DNA of 64,000 bases from Terfezia claveryi (taxonomy: Eukaryota > Ascomycota > Pezizomycetes > Pezizales > Pezizaceae): positions 35,586 to 99,585 of the forward strand of contig WHUX01000195.1 in assembly GCA_015179025.1 (NCBI GenBank), read 5' to 3'. Position 1 is the first letter of the stretch, and each line of letters begins with the position of its first letter. The position numbers and the translations under genes are program-made. Shown here one piece after another: positions 1 through 11,855 of the stretch. The notes below the pieces were generated by a model that worked only from the letters and a program-made list of their open reading frames with translations, was not told the origin of the DNA and ran no database searches.

Positions 1-1749
1 TCACAAGCGGTGGGAATGCCTATGCGCTTTCTAATGTTCGGTACTTTTAGAGCATAAGCCTTGCACAATATGTACCCCCCTTCTCTATAACAAATAGGAT
101 GTAACAAAAGCAAGATACCGTGGGGGAATATGAGATCCTTTCTTTCCCGGCGGTTTAAGTCGTGGTCGAGACTTAAAGTTACTGGGAATTTTCCAGAAGT
201 TGCACACAGCGTTCGATGCTCACCTCATTTGCCGATCCGGAGATCCCACGTCCCCAGCACCAACTCCCCAAATGCGGCCTGACGAGTCATCCCAGGTTTC
301 AAAATCAACAGCATTATTGGGACGCTCTCCAATCGACGAATATAGCTCCTTTCAACCAGTGGGAAAGCAGGATGAAGGCTCAACCTGCCTGAATCCCACG
401 TTTTACCCTACCTTACCTGACATGAGGATGCTCTTGACATTGGTGATCTGGTGAAAGCGGCGATAGACCATCGGCAGTCGATAGCATACACATGTGAGTA
501 GAGTTGATTCTCGCAGAGGAGGAATTCGAGGAAAAAACGTTCCATGCTGCTGCTTATACGAGTCAGTGGTGTTTTCGAAATATTCCTGTTTTTATTATGG
601 CTGTGTCGCGGGCCCTAGTCTACCTGCCCCTTGGAAGATTCCCTTCGGCTGTGTCAAGAAAATGACACCGTATACGCGATTGGGTGGTGAGATAAAGAGA
701 TACCGAGCCAGAGCAGGCGATCGCGGTGCAGCGCTTGCCATCTATTTGAAGTATTTGGGTGAGCCGAGTGTCCAGCAGCCACGAGACAGCCCATCTCAAA
801 ACCAGGCTCGGGCGTGCTGCTGCCGCCCTGTCAGCTGGGGCCAACCACCCCGCGCTCTACCGATGATACTGCGCTCTCGATCCGGCCCATCCCTAAAGCG
901 GCATGGGCGTGCTTGGCGGCCGACCGATCGGTACGTCGCCTTTAGATCTGAGGCCCGAGACTAAGATCTGCGATGGTTCGAACACTGGAAGCCCACACGC
1001 TGTGATCGGTCTTTATCATGGCTTCCAGCACCTCTCGCCGCACCCCCAACTTTTGCACACCCCCAACTACGACCATATGGAACCGTCACGCTGCGAGGCT
1101 AATTGTCAACCGGCCTAACAAATCGCAGATTCAAAGGTTTCTCGATCCTCTTGTTCCAGCAAGTCATTCTTCGCTCTCCAGCAATCCTCAATACGACTTT
1201 ACCACAGCTCACGACCACCGGAGCCACAGCTGAACTGCCAGGCTCGGGTTGACAATTGGACTGATCGGTAGTTCTATTTCACGCATCCAGCCCGAAGCTT
1301 GTTCATCGAAATAAGTTGCTACTTCTGGACGGCTCCTCCCAACCCCTCTTTTCCACCCCACCTACTGCCATACAAGACACCTGCAATCCCAGGAAGTTTC
1401 TCAGCATTCACGAGCCCTATCTGTTTCAAACCTTCACATCTCCACCGACGCTTATCAGTTTACCAGGGTCCAATAATATCAATAGAGTCTCAGTAATTCC
1501 CGAAAATACCCAGCATCGATATATCCCTAGCAATCAATCAGTTATATGCACAGGGAATACTGTTGAAGTAGGTCTCCTATTCCGGAAGTTGCTCTCATGC
1601 GTGCGGAAAGTCGGGCTGGTGGTTAATATCTCTGAACATCACTGCAGATCCTGCTCAACTGCTGAAGTCCTTCAACAGTTCTTGGAGCCCACCGGAATTG
1701 TTGCAGCGCCTTGATTGCGGTAAACTATCTACTCCGCCTCGATCTTGTC
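1..1749. other. Upstream region and probable long 5' leader of frq
   Basis: No coding region is supported here. Short open frames exist in several phases but show no recognisable domain. In the frq frame a stop codon lies at 1663-1665, and 1750 is the first ATG after it. The region has several GATC-containing motifs (separate entry) and many short upstream ATG frames, as expected for a long regulated frq leader. Whether a 5' UTR intron exists cannot be decided from the sequence. Confidence 0.5.
234..1269 (+). promoter_or_regulatory. Cluster of GATC-type motifs upstream of frq, candidate light/clock elements
   Basis: GATCGGT occurs at 926-932, 1004-1010 and 1263-1269. GATCCGG occurs at 234-240 and 879-885. 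In Neurospora the White Collar complex binds GATC/CGAT-type light-response elements in the frq promoter. The motif occurrences are seen directly; the regulatory role is inferred from position and family knowledge. Confidence 0.3.
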
Positions 1750-4700
1750 ATGGTAGATAAATGTCTACAAAGCCCTCCACCATTTAGCATACCAACACAG
1801 CACCTTGATATCTCAATAGGCCCGCAATCTATTCTAGGGCAAACAATAGAAGATCAACTCAATTCAAAGGGGGAGCCCCCCGAGCAATCCTTGCATCTAA
1901 GCACCATCAAGAGGACATTACCGAACGCTCATCAAGTGATGTCACCCCATGGTGAATACATATATGGGGGTGGAGAGAGAGGTCTTGAGCAAATGGCGGA
2001 GGAGGCAGCTTTGAAGGGTACTGAGAATGACGACAAACTGAGTGAAGAAGAGGTGCAATCCATGGCCAGTGGAAAGAGCAAATCGACAGCAAATTGTACG
2101 GCGGAGGATTGGTTCAATCATTTAAATCAGAATGTTCGGGGGTACAATAACTTTGCGGGTTATGATGGTCTGTGTCCTTATAGTTTGTTTTTCTTTTTCC
2201 TTCTCGTCAAAATTCAACGGCGTCCCCCCAGCCCCAGAGATTGGTATCTAAACTTTATTTGCCGAAAAAAAATCAAAAAAACATGTATCAGAGATGAACA
2301 AGGGAATTCTGACTCGGTAAATATAGACGATCCACCATATTATCTCCCGAATGATGCACTCCAGCGAAAACACCAGCTTGGCTTCAAACAGAGCAGGCCC
2401 CATAAACTGTCAAGAATACACCCCCCCGGAGAAACTCTCCGAGGACGGCGGGTTGGAGGTGAGGGAACGACTGTACAAAGTTCGCAAAGTATTGTCAATG
2501 GACTTGCACTGCCAACTGAGATGATGGGTACAGGTATAGGAGGAGTTGTAGAGAGTACCAGTGACAGCAACAGTGAATGTTACCGGAGTGTTATAGATGA
2601 TTTGACCATCAAGAGTACGTCAATCATGCTTGAATATGGACAGCAATTAACTTGTGATTTTAGATCAGAAACTCAAGAGACGCTTGAGAAAATTGGAAGA
2701 ATTACAGGCAGAGCACTTGCAGACTGATAAAGTTTTCGAGCTTCGGATACATGGCCTCTCTCAGTAAGTCCAGGCCTTCCTCAGAGATTACGGTTCTAAT
2801 ACAGTATGAATAGATCGAAGAGACAAGAACTCGAGAACCTACTGCAGCAATTCTCCTCCACATTACATAACTCGCCCGACTCTGGTCCTGCTCTGGCCCA
2901 GTCACCCCCGACTACAAGCACTGGGTCTTCCTTCGGCCCATCGACTGTTGTCACTTCTGATTCTGCCTATGCCTCGAACTTAGGCTCCGGCACCGGATCG
3001 TTAGCTGGAGCTTCAACACACCAATCGCTCGCTAGCGGCAAGAGTGGAGACAGTAGGCATAGCAAAGGCAGTTGGAATGCAACAGGTAGCGGCCGGGGAA
3101 CTGTACCTAGTGGCAACAGTGGCGGTGTCAATGGTAAAAAGGTACCAACATATATCTCGGAGAAGGCAAAGATGAAGCAGGTAGTTCGAAGATTAGAGTA
3201 CCTTTTCAGTGGAAAGCGGTCACAAGATCAACATCTCGCGCCGAATCGGCACCAATCGAAAACAGTCTCTTCAGATTTCGATGATGTGGTGGGAAACCTG
3301 GAAGGGCAAGAGGGGGTGAAAGAGAAGCCTGCCACTGGCTTGGATGATTCACCTGTAAAATCGCCCGAACCTGATTCCAGGCTCCCGCAAATACCGGAAC
3401 AGAACTTGGAATATCTGCATAACCTCACATCAACTTCGCCGACTCACGAACCGCTCAATATAGGCGGACATTGGGATGGATGGGTATATCTGAACTTGGT
3501 GATTAACCTTGCACAGTTACACACAATCAATGTAACTGTACCATTCGTGAAGAAGGCCATAGCTTCAATGAGTGTGAAGCTTGAGCTGTCTCCTGATGGA
3601 AAGATGGTCCGATGGAAAGGGGAGATGGAGGGTTCGAATTTGGCCAACGAGATCGATACGAAAAGCGAGAGCAATAGCCCTCCAAGCCGCTCATCGATGG
3701 ATGCGAGTTCAGAAAGTTTTAGGGGAAGAAAACGTAGCGACGGCTCTCACAGTCAGCCAGATCTTTCATTGATAGCCAGAATGCCAGTCGATATCAAAAT
3801 GGCCCACTCAATGGAAACATCATTGACCAGGTTATCTACACTTTCACGGTCTCACGGTTCTGGTCCCAGGTCAAGTCCATCGTCGCAACATTCGAGCGGT
3901 TTCCATTACAAGCCTCTTTTTGCTCAATCTAAGAATTTTGAAGACGACTCTTCCGAGCCTTCTGAGACCGGTTATTCTTCATCCTCAGGGGTGAAGAGTA
4001 GCAGCACCCCGGACGGTGCAAGTGGGGGCTATTCTGGTGCTGGAAGTAGAACTAGGGGTCGGAAGCCAACTGTTGGGCCGATTATATACTACGAGAATGG
4101 CAAATTTTGCACCGATCTCAGCGCCCAACATGTAAACCCGCGAGACGAATCCACAACCCCTGAGTACCCATACGAGCGAATGACAAATGAAGTGGTGGGC
4201 GCACCAGGATCGGAGAACACTGACACAATAGATCAAAACTCACGCCCATTACTGAGGACACTGGCCCCATTGGAGACATTGGTAGAAGGCCAATTACTTG
4301 GGGGTAGAGCAGGCGGGTCAACTGATGAGGACGAAGATGACGATTCGTATGCCACTCTCGAATTTTCCCCCAAACTCGAATCAACTCTTCCGGATGACCC
4401 ACCACTTCCTGTCGAACTTGAAGCATCTGGGATTGGTGGAGTGCAGCCAGAGGATAATTTCGCCATCAATGTGCAAGTCAAGCATTATCTTTTGCCCAAA
4501 GGACGGAATGCCCAAACTCTTAACTCTCGGAAACTGAAGTCGAAGCTTCGCGGGATCTCACACCGCATTCCGCAATCGTCCATTGATGTCTTCCTTAGAG
4601 ATGAAGCAGGCATGGGTGCACTACCGGCAACGCGCCCGCGCTCTCGCAGCTCTTCATCTTCTCCCAGTCCGCCTCATTCATCGTCATCCGATGGCAGGGA

Positions 4701-5316
4701 TCTCTTAACACACGAGCTTGTATCGGCTCGATTCATCAAACTGCCACCTTCTAGCCTCCCTCCCGCAAGCTATTTCTACTTCTCTCCATCATCAGAAGAA
4801 TCACGGAGCGATAGTGACTGTGGCTTGAATTCCTCAAGTCAGTCGGATTCTTATCCTGAATCTCAGCTCAACGATGTGCTTACTGACGATGGCCGAGACA
4901 TACAAACCAATAAACACACCCATGGTAGCCGAACAACAACCAACAGAAGAGCTGCTGCAGAATACATGGGGGAAGGAAGTTCTACTGTTTCGTCATCACG
5001 AATGAGTGAAGGTGGTACATATAGGAAACTTGTTGTACGCATGGCGCCTTTTCCCCCTGATAGCTCAGCAGCAACCGCCGGGTCGGGCTGCGAATCGATG
5101 GAGGAAGATAATGAAGAGGAGGATATATCAGAGAACGATGTTGCAGAATACTACCAGAGGAATGACTCCGATGAAATCATGCGTGACTTTGGCCTCGATA
5201 ACGAAAGCTTGGACGGGGCAGAAGGCCCCAATAGACTCAATCTGAAGAGGACTATGAATTCAAAGGATTCTGTTGACTCTATTCCGGTAATTAGGAATAG
5301 TAAGAACGCCAGATGA
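1750..5316 (+). CDS. frq: Frequency clock protein FRQ
   Basis: FRQ is the negative element of the fungal circadian oscillator. It dimerises, binds the helicase FRH and casein kinase 1, and inhibits the White Collar complex. Exons: 1750-2167, 2294-2614, 2664-2763, 2814-5316, total 3342 nt, 1113 residues; N. crassa FRQ is 989. Conserved blocks in order: PPPF near the N-terminus; AEDWFN; DDPPYYLPN; YRSVIDDL followed by a coiled coil (about residues 235-275); ELRIHGLS joined across intron 3 to KRQELE; IPEQNLEYL (about 473, the casein-kinase-binding region in N. crassa); GWVYLNLVINLAQL and LSPDGKMVRWKG (about 500-545); FHYKP; IIYYENGKFCTDLS (about 701); SGIGGVQPEDNF (about 817); PPSSLPPASYFYF (about 920). 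The start is the first ATG after an in-frame stop, with a purine at -3 and G at +4. Introns 2 (49 nt) and 3 (50 nt) are clear. Intron 1 boundaries are uncertain. Identity is very secure. Confidence 0.95.
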
Positions 5317-7015
5317 CCCCTTGCTGAGTAACTTACTTACCGTCCCCTAGTATAGCTATCTCCCACGGTAGAAACGGAGGAAGAGTTGGTGGAGGATGAT
5401 TAGAGGTTAGCTTAACTTAACTCTATCATTTTTTTGGGGGGTATTTAAATCTTGGGCACTATTTTCTAGAGTGACCTTAGTGCACTTCTTGCGAAAAGAT
5501 GTGTTGATCATGTCGCCGGAATTTCCTCAGCCGAAATTCCTTTCCTTTGTTTTGTTATCACTTGCCGGGAAACCTATCTGGCGAGTTCTCTTTGTGTCTG
5601 TCGTTCATTTTCTTTGGCAGCTTTCGAGTGAATCACCTCTCTTCCGCAATACCATCTCTCTATGTTGATCACTTGCTTTTGCCCTTGTGGACAAGACTGA
5701 GTATGGTCTTCGGCTTACATCTACAGTTTTTCTTATGTAATATGACACTGCGCCTACTGGCACCTGGTTAAACCTTTACGGGTTCAGTATAACATCTGGT
5801 TTAACTGATGATGATGCCATAGACTTGAGACGTTTTGTGTCTATGGAATTCTGTTTTTCCTTTCCTACCTTCATAATGATTTGCTTTTTTACACGCGCGT
5901 TGTTCCATCTCCACATGTTTTAACACTGCTGCGATCTGCAAGCAGTGATGTGAGCTTCGATGTCCTGCTTGCATGCTTAGAACTGTTTCTTGCAAGCCCA
6001 TCCTCCAACAGTGCGACTACTGGGTGGAAAGGTGGGAAGGGATATTTTTACATATATATATGTACAACTCTTTCGTATGGTAAACTTATAAAGGACAGGC
6101 GTTGGTGGGTTTTGCTCGAGCATGCGTTTTGTATATAGGAGATGCGTTTCGATCGAGCCTGCCGCACATACATCCTGTATATACATGCTGCACTAATATC
6201 CATTGCATTTTCAGGTCTCCATTGGAGAGCTTTATGTCGACAAGAACATGGGAAAGATTAGGAGAAATTGGTGATTGGCAGTCTCTCGTGATGGGCAACG
6301 CACAAAATCGGACAATTACGCGGCTTCTCTTGCTCCACATATGCGACTCGATCTGTAGCATGACACGACGTGGTTAGGTACGCGCTGGAGATCGGTTTAA
6401 ATCACGAGAGGCTGTACAAGTGCGAGGCGGAAAAAAAAGCAAAGGGCATCTAGAGTATATAGAGGGGGAACAAAATTGTCGGCCCACGCGCCTGGTCACG
6501 ACTACGGTACCTGGAGAACGGATATTTTCAACGCCAGATGCTAATAAACAGATTGAAGTATTTCCAAGTCTTTTAAACGGGTTTACCAGTTGGGCCATGG
6601 CAGATACTGGTAGATGATACGTTGGCTTCTGATGAGAATCTGCCACAGGAGGAGCTGGCCCCAGTCCAAGTACATAGAATTAGTACCAGTGTTCTCAAAA
6701 ACCAACAAGAGCTCTTATATTTCCCCCCAATTCTTCCCGTATCACTTCTCCTACCAAAGCTGAGCAGTATATAGGTTGACGTATCTCCACAATTGATGTG
6801 CTCTCCCGTCTGACAAATCAAAATATTCCTTGTCGTAATTTTTTTTTTTTTTTTTTTTTTTCCTTCGGTTGCCCCTCCCCCGCCTTATCCTGGCGCTAGT
6901 ACGGCCTAAAAGTCAGAGCATTCCCCAATTGTCCCAGTCCGTTCAACCTCCATCCTTTCCCCACGCAACTCAATTGTTCTCTGAGATACCCCAAACCCCT
7001 ATACACCATTTCACG
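5317..7015. other. frq 3' flank and SHMT upstream region
   Basis: No gene recognised. The sequence is AT-rich. A pure T run lies at about 6840-6860, roughly 160 bp before the SHMT start, followed by pyrimidine-rich sequence; such tracts are common in promoters of strongly expressed fungal genes. The short frames on both strands here have no recognisable content. Confidence 0.5.
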
Positions 7016-8610
7016 ATGACCGAATACGCTCTCTCCGAGTCCCACAAGGACGTAAGTTATCTACTCTCCCCCCAAGATCAAGTTGGTACGGAGTCATCTA
7101 GCTAACGTTGAATTGTGGGGTAGCTTCTCCAGAAGTCTCTCAAGGAGAGTGATCCCGAGGTTGCTGCTATCATGGTAGGCTTCAGCTGCTGAATAGTTTC
7201 GCGAGATTCTAATTGCTCTGGATGTTATCAGGATCTCGAGATCAAGCGTCAACGTGAATCCATCATTCTCATTGCCTCTGAGAATGTTACCTCCCGAGCT
7301 GTCTTTGATGCTCTGGGATCTCCCATGTCCAACAAGTACTCTGAGGGATACCCTGGTGCTAGGTACTACGGTGGAAACCAACACATTGACTCTATTGAGA
7401 AGCTCTGCCAGACCCGTGCCTTGAAGGCTTTCGGCTTGAACAATGAAGAGTGGGGTGTGAACGTGCAGTGCTTGTCTGGATCTCCAGCCAACTTGCAGGT
7501 CTACCAGGCGATCATGAAGCCACATGACCGATTGATGGGGTTGGACCTTCCTCACGGAGGACACTTGTCCCACGGTTACCAGACCGACTCTAAGAAGTAT
7601 GTTGCGGCCTAATTGAGACCGAAAATTGCTAACCAAGTTTGCGTTGTAGAATCTCTGCTGTCTCCACCTACTTCGAGACCATGCCCTACCGAGTTAACCT
7701 CGAGACCGGTATAATCGACTACGACATGCTAGAGAAGACCGCTATCCTTTACCGCCCTAAGACCATCGTCGCGGGTACCTCCGCCTACTGTAGGCTCATC
7801 GACTACGAACGTATTCGAAAGATTGCCGACCTCGTCGGTGCCTACCTTGTCGTTGACATGGCACACATCTCCGGTCTCATCGCTGCGGGTGTGATCCCCT
7901 CCCCTTTCCCCCATGCCGACATCGTTACCACCACCACTCACAAGTCCCTCCGTGGACCCCGTGGAGCCATGATCTTCTTCCGCAAGGGCGTCAGAAAGGT
8001 CGACGTCAAGGGCAACAAGATCATGTATGACCTCGAGGGACCTATCAATTTTTCTGTTTTCCCTGGTCACCAAGGTGGTCCTCATAACCACACTATTACC
8101 GCCCTCTCTGTTGCCCTTGCCCAGACATTCACTCCAGAGTACAAGGATTATCAACAACTCGTTGTCTCCAACGCAAAAGCCCTCGAGAACGAGTTCAAGC
8201 GCCTCGGTTACAAGCTCGTTGCGGACGGAACTGACTCACATATGGTCCTCCTGGACCTTCGCCCACAGAAGCTCGATGGTGCTCGTGTAGAGTCGGTTCT
8301 CGAGGCAGCTAACATTGCCTGCAATAAAAACTCTATCCCAGGTGATAAGTCTGCTCTTACGCCCTGTGGTCTCCGTATTGGTACCCCTGCTATGACTTCT
8401 CGAGGATTTGGAAACGAGGCATTCATCAGGGTTGCTGGATTTATTGATACCTTGATCAAGCTCACCATCAAGATCCAAAGCGAGCTACCAAAGGAAGCCA
8501 ACAAGCTCAAGGACTTCAAGGCGAAGATTGCAAGTGGGGAAGTTGAGGAGTTGAAGAAGATTAGGCAGGAGGTGGCTACTTGGGCTAAATCTTTCCCTCT
8601 CCCAGTTTAA
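7016..8610 (+). CDS. SHM2: Serine hydroxymethyltransferase, cytosolic
   Basis: PLP enzyme interconverting serine plus tetrahydrofolate with glycine plus 5,10-methylene-tetrahydrofolate, the main one-carbon entry point. Exons: 7016-7051, 7124-7174, 7232-7596, 7650-8610, total 1413 nt, 470 residues, which matches fungal cytosolic SHMT (about 470). The N-terminus ([18 protein letters not shown]) has no mitochondrial presequence, which favours the cytosolic isoform. Visible motifs: [65 protein letters not shown], and [13 protein letters not shown] with the Schiff-base lysine at about residue 249. All introns are GT-AG and 50-72 nt. Antisense open frames over exons 3 and 4 are shadows. Confidence 0.97.
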
Positions 8611-11600
8611 GTGAGTTCGCCTCGTGAGCATGTGCGCGCGCCTATGCCAATGTTGTATTATTTTCTTTAGCTTTGATTGTTTTTTTTTAGTTATGTAATT
8701 GGGATTGGTGTTCTTGTTTGAAAATTCAACATATGGGACTGGGTTGGGTTGGGCTAGGCCATACGTTAAAAGGAGATACTTTTATATGGGGTTAAAAATG
8801 GGTTGGGTAGAGGGGCGGGAATGAGGTCATCGTTCCCATGATTAAGTAGTACTAAATTCAACTTTCGTACCAGCGAATTATACTACGAGAATTATACTAC
8901 GAGGTGAAAACAAAGTGATTGCACATGTTTTTGTGCGTTTTTGGTGTATTGTGAGGGACAGTTACCTAACCAGTCTTCTGTTGTTACCTGTGGTCTGGTT
9001 GGCAGAAAATGTTTAGAATTTAATTCAACATATCACTTTCAGTCGGGGGTTCCGGCTGGCTCCTCATATGTCAAGTGCACACGAGTATTGAGTTTTTTTT
9101 TTTTTTTTTTGGAACCCAGGTACTCAAGTACTTCATCTCAACTTATATTACCCTGAAACTAATAAACACCAGCCTACCCCGAGGGTTCGGATTGAGGACT
9201 TCATACACTGACTACATTCTCTTTGTGATTGCTTTTTGCGAACAAAGACTATTTTTTTTTTTTTGTATATATAGCGTTGATATCAAGTAAGTATTCCCAA
9301 AAGTTATCCAAATCGCTCGTTAACTAGGGCCAGGAAAGTCAAAATCTTCGATAAATTTCTATTCTAGACATATATAATATACACATAACCTTGCCACATT
9401 TATGGTATCAAATTACATATTTACAAGGAGGGTGTTACTCCCCCTATATTACAACCCCTCATTGATAGATAACCCTTAGAACCCCTGTGTCCCAGTAAGG
9501 CAGGTTTAATATAAGCCCTTTTTTTTTTTTTTTCTTAGGTTTGTGCTTCAAGATATATGTGTATAAGTACGTGAAGGAAATCGAATTATGGTTCCCTGGT
9601 CCTTTGGGTGGTGTGGGGTTTTTATTTGTAGAGAGGAGTGTTTTAAAAGGTTTGTATAACAAAGTCTAGGTGTTGGTTGGGAGGAGAGGGGGGGGAGGAG
9701 AGAGGAGGGAGGGGGCTTGTTTAGTTTCTGCAAAAATTAGTTTCTGCATGTACTATTGATTTTGAAGATTTAAAGAAGTTTTGTTAAAATTTGACTCCCC
9801 ATCCCAAAAGAAAAAAAAAAAAAAAAAGGGCAAAAAGAGAAAAAAGAGAAAAAAAAAAAATGGTTGAGGGTAAAATGCAACTTTTTTTAATATTTTTATT
9901 TTATAACCTTAGTCCAGTTTTTTCCCTAGTGAAATCCTTACTACCCAAGATCCCTTTTCCTCGAGATTGCTCTTTAGTAATAAATATTGGGCTAACGTTT
10001 TCTCTGACGACCCTTGACTTTTCCGCTATTTGCTTTGGGTAACTAAGGGGTGGGTACATGGCTTTTTGGACAGTTCAACCTTCTATAGTTTCATCTGTAC
10101 TGTATAGCTCCAACAGCAGAGTTACCCTCAACACCAGCTGCCTCTGTATCCATCTATCCATATAGCCTCTCCATTTGTATAATGTGAGGGGAGGTAAATT
10201 CAACATTGCCGAATTTCCCCCCAAAAATATTCATTGTTTGTTGCCCTGTCTGGGAAAGAGGCTAGAAGATAGTATAGATCTATGGGACCAGAAACCTGAG
10301 ATGTAGGCGAAGCTTGCACCATTGTGGTTCAAGATATTAGGTGGTTGTTGTTGTGTGTACATTTAGACATGAGTTTTAGCAACAATTGTGCCAACCACAT
10401 GTCGATTAGACTGTAAGAAAGGGCAGTGGGTTTTTTTTTTTTTTTTTTTTTTCCCCTGTGCTACATTGAAGAAAATTACTGAAAGGATTTACCTGCTATG
10501 ATGATGAGGAGTGGGATATTTACAGGGCTTTAAGAATCTGTCGTAATGGACTCATCCCGCCCCTCATATATAAGAGGGAGCTATATTTGCTTCTCCCCTA
10601 AGAATCATATTCTTATGAGTTACCTGATAAGGCTTTTAGCATATCCTCCTTCTCTTGTTAATTAGATTGCGTTTCCAAACTACAAGCATATCAAACTTTC
10701 TCATGGTTGCATCCCTGTTTCCTATGGGGGACGGGTATTCGATTGCCTGTGTAGCCGATATTTGGGATAAGGTTTGGGATTAAATGTCATTCAGCCCTAG
10801 GCCTTGTCGAAAGGCCTGTATGAACGTATATATGAAGGCCCTTATTTGAAGGAAGGGCATATATGAGTGTATATATGAAGGTGCCTATATGGTATAATTT
10901 CCTACTAGTACGGAAATGTTACCTAGTCAATCCCATGCAAGGTCTAAAAATCTTTCAATACCGTCCGCAATGGTATGTAGGTACTGTAAGGTAAAACCAA
11001 GAAAACATTTCGTTAGTCAGAATCTTTCGATACGCCAACTAGGTATACTATAACTCCTAACATAATCATGGGCGATACCTTCACTTTCCGGAGCCATATA
11101 TACATATGAGCTCCCGTATTGAAGACACCAAAGAGAGTGCTTGAATCTTCGCAGGTAAGGTGTTGAAAGGCATTTTTCCGAAGTAGTAAGGGTAGCTATA
11201 GCAGGGGAAAGTTCCACCGAAAGTGAAAGTATCTTGTAGCACTTCTGGAGAGATTATGGTCGACTATATAGTTGTATTTATGTCAGAGCGCATTCTAGAA
11301 GGTTTAGAGAACAGGTGGTTATCGATTCGCCCAATCATTTCTGATCAGAGAGAGAGAAGAAAGATGGGATGAATGGCACTTTGCAGTGCGTTTGGGGCCT
11401 CATCTCGAAGGTGAAGGTGAAGGTGAAAGTAAGGTGAGAATGGTTGCTCTGATGGGGCCCCGGTGGATCCACCTAGAGCCGCTGAACATGGGGAGAGCAA
11501 AAGTAGATGGGTAGACCAACTTGAAGTTACCCTGAACTGATCATCTCCAAGATTACCCAATCGACCTTCCTACCAGTTTACGAGGGTAATCTCGATGCGC

Positions 11601-11855
11601 AGTACCTAAGTTCAAACGGTAATTTTCACTTTAAGTTTTTGCAATACTAAGCTAGTACCCTGATATTGAGCTATAACCAAACCTAAATCCTCAGCAACCA
11701 AGCAAACAAACCAGACATAATAAAACGCAGGAGCCGGGTAATCCCAAAATAAAACGGAAACGGAAACATAACAACTCCGTAAATTCCAATTACCCTGATC
11801 CTAATTCGCAACCTTCTTACCCTACCCACCCGCCACCCCCCAACCCCACCTGCTC
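8611..11855. other. 3.2-kb intergenic region without a recognisable gene
   Basis: Lies between the 3' ends of SHMT (+) and SRO7 (-). It has many homopolymer runs: T at about 9094-9110, 9251-9262, 9520-9533 and 10430-10452; A at about 9810-9826 and 9850-9860. A degenerate short repeat (TATATATGAAGG-like) lies at 10820-10885. Three copies of the 9-mer TTACCCTGA occur (9148, 11527, 11790). I see no conserved coding content and no canonical tRNA. Confidence 0.5.

Noticed and set aside
494..1714. Short frames of 65-156 codons upstream of frq
   Set aside because: Overlapping in several phases and on both strands without domain content; they are better seen as leader sequence.
7094..8519. Several antisense frames over SHMT
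   Set aside because: Shadows of a strongly biased, highly conserved coding sequence.
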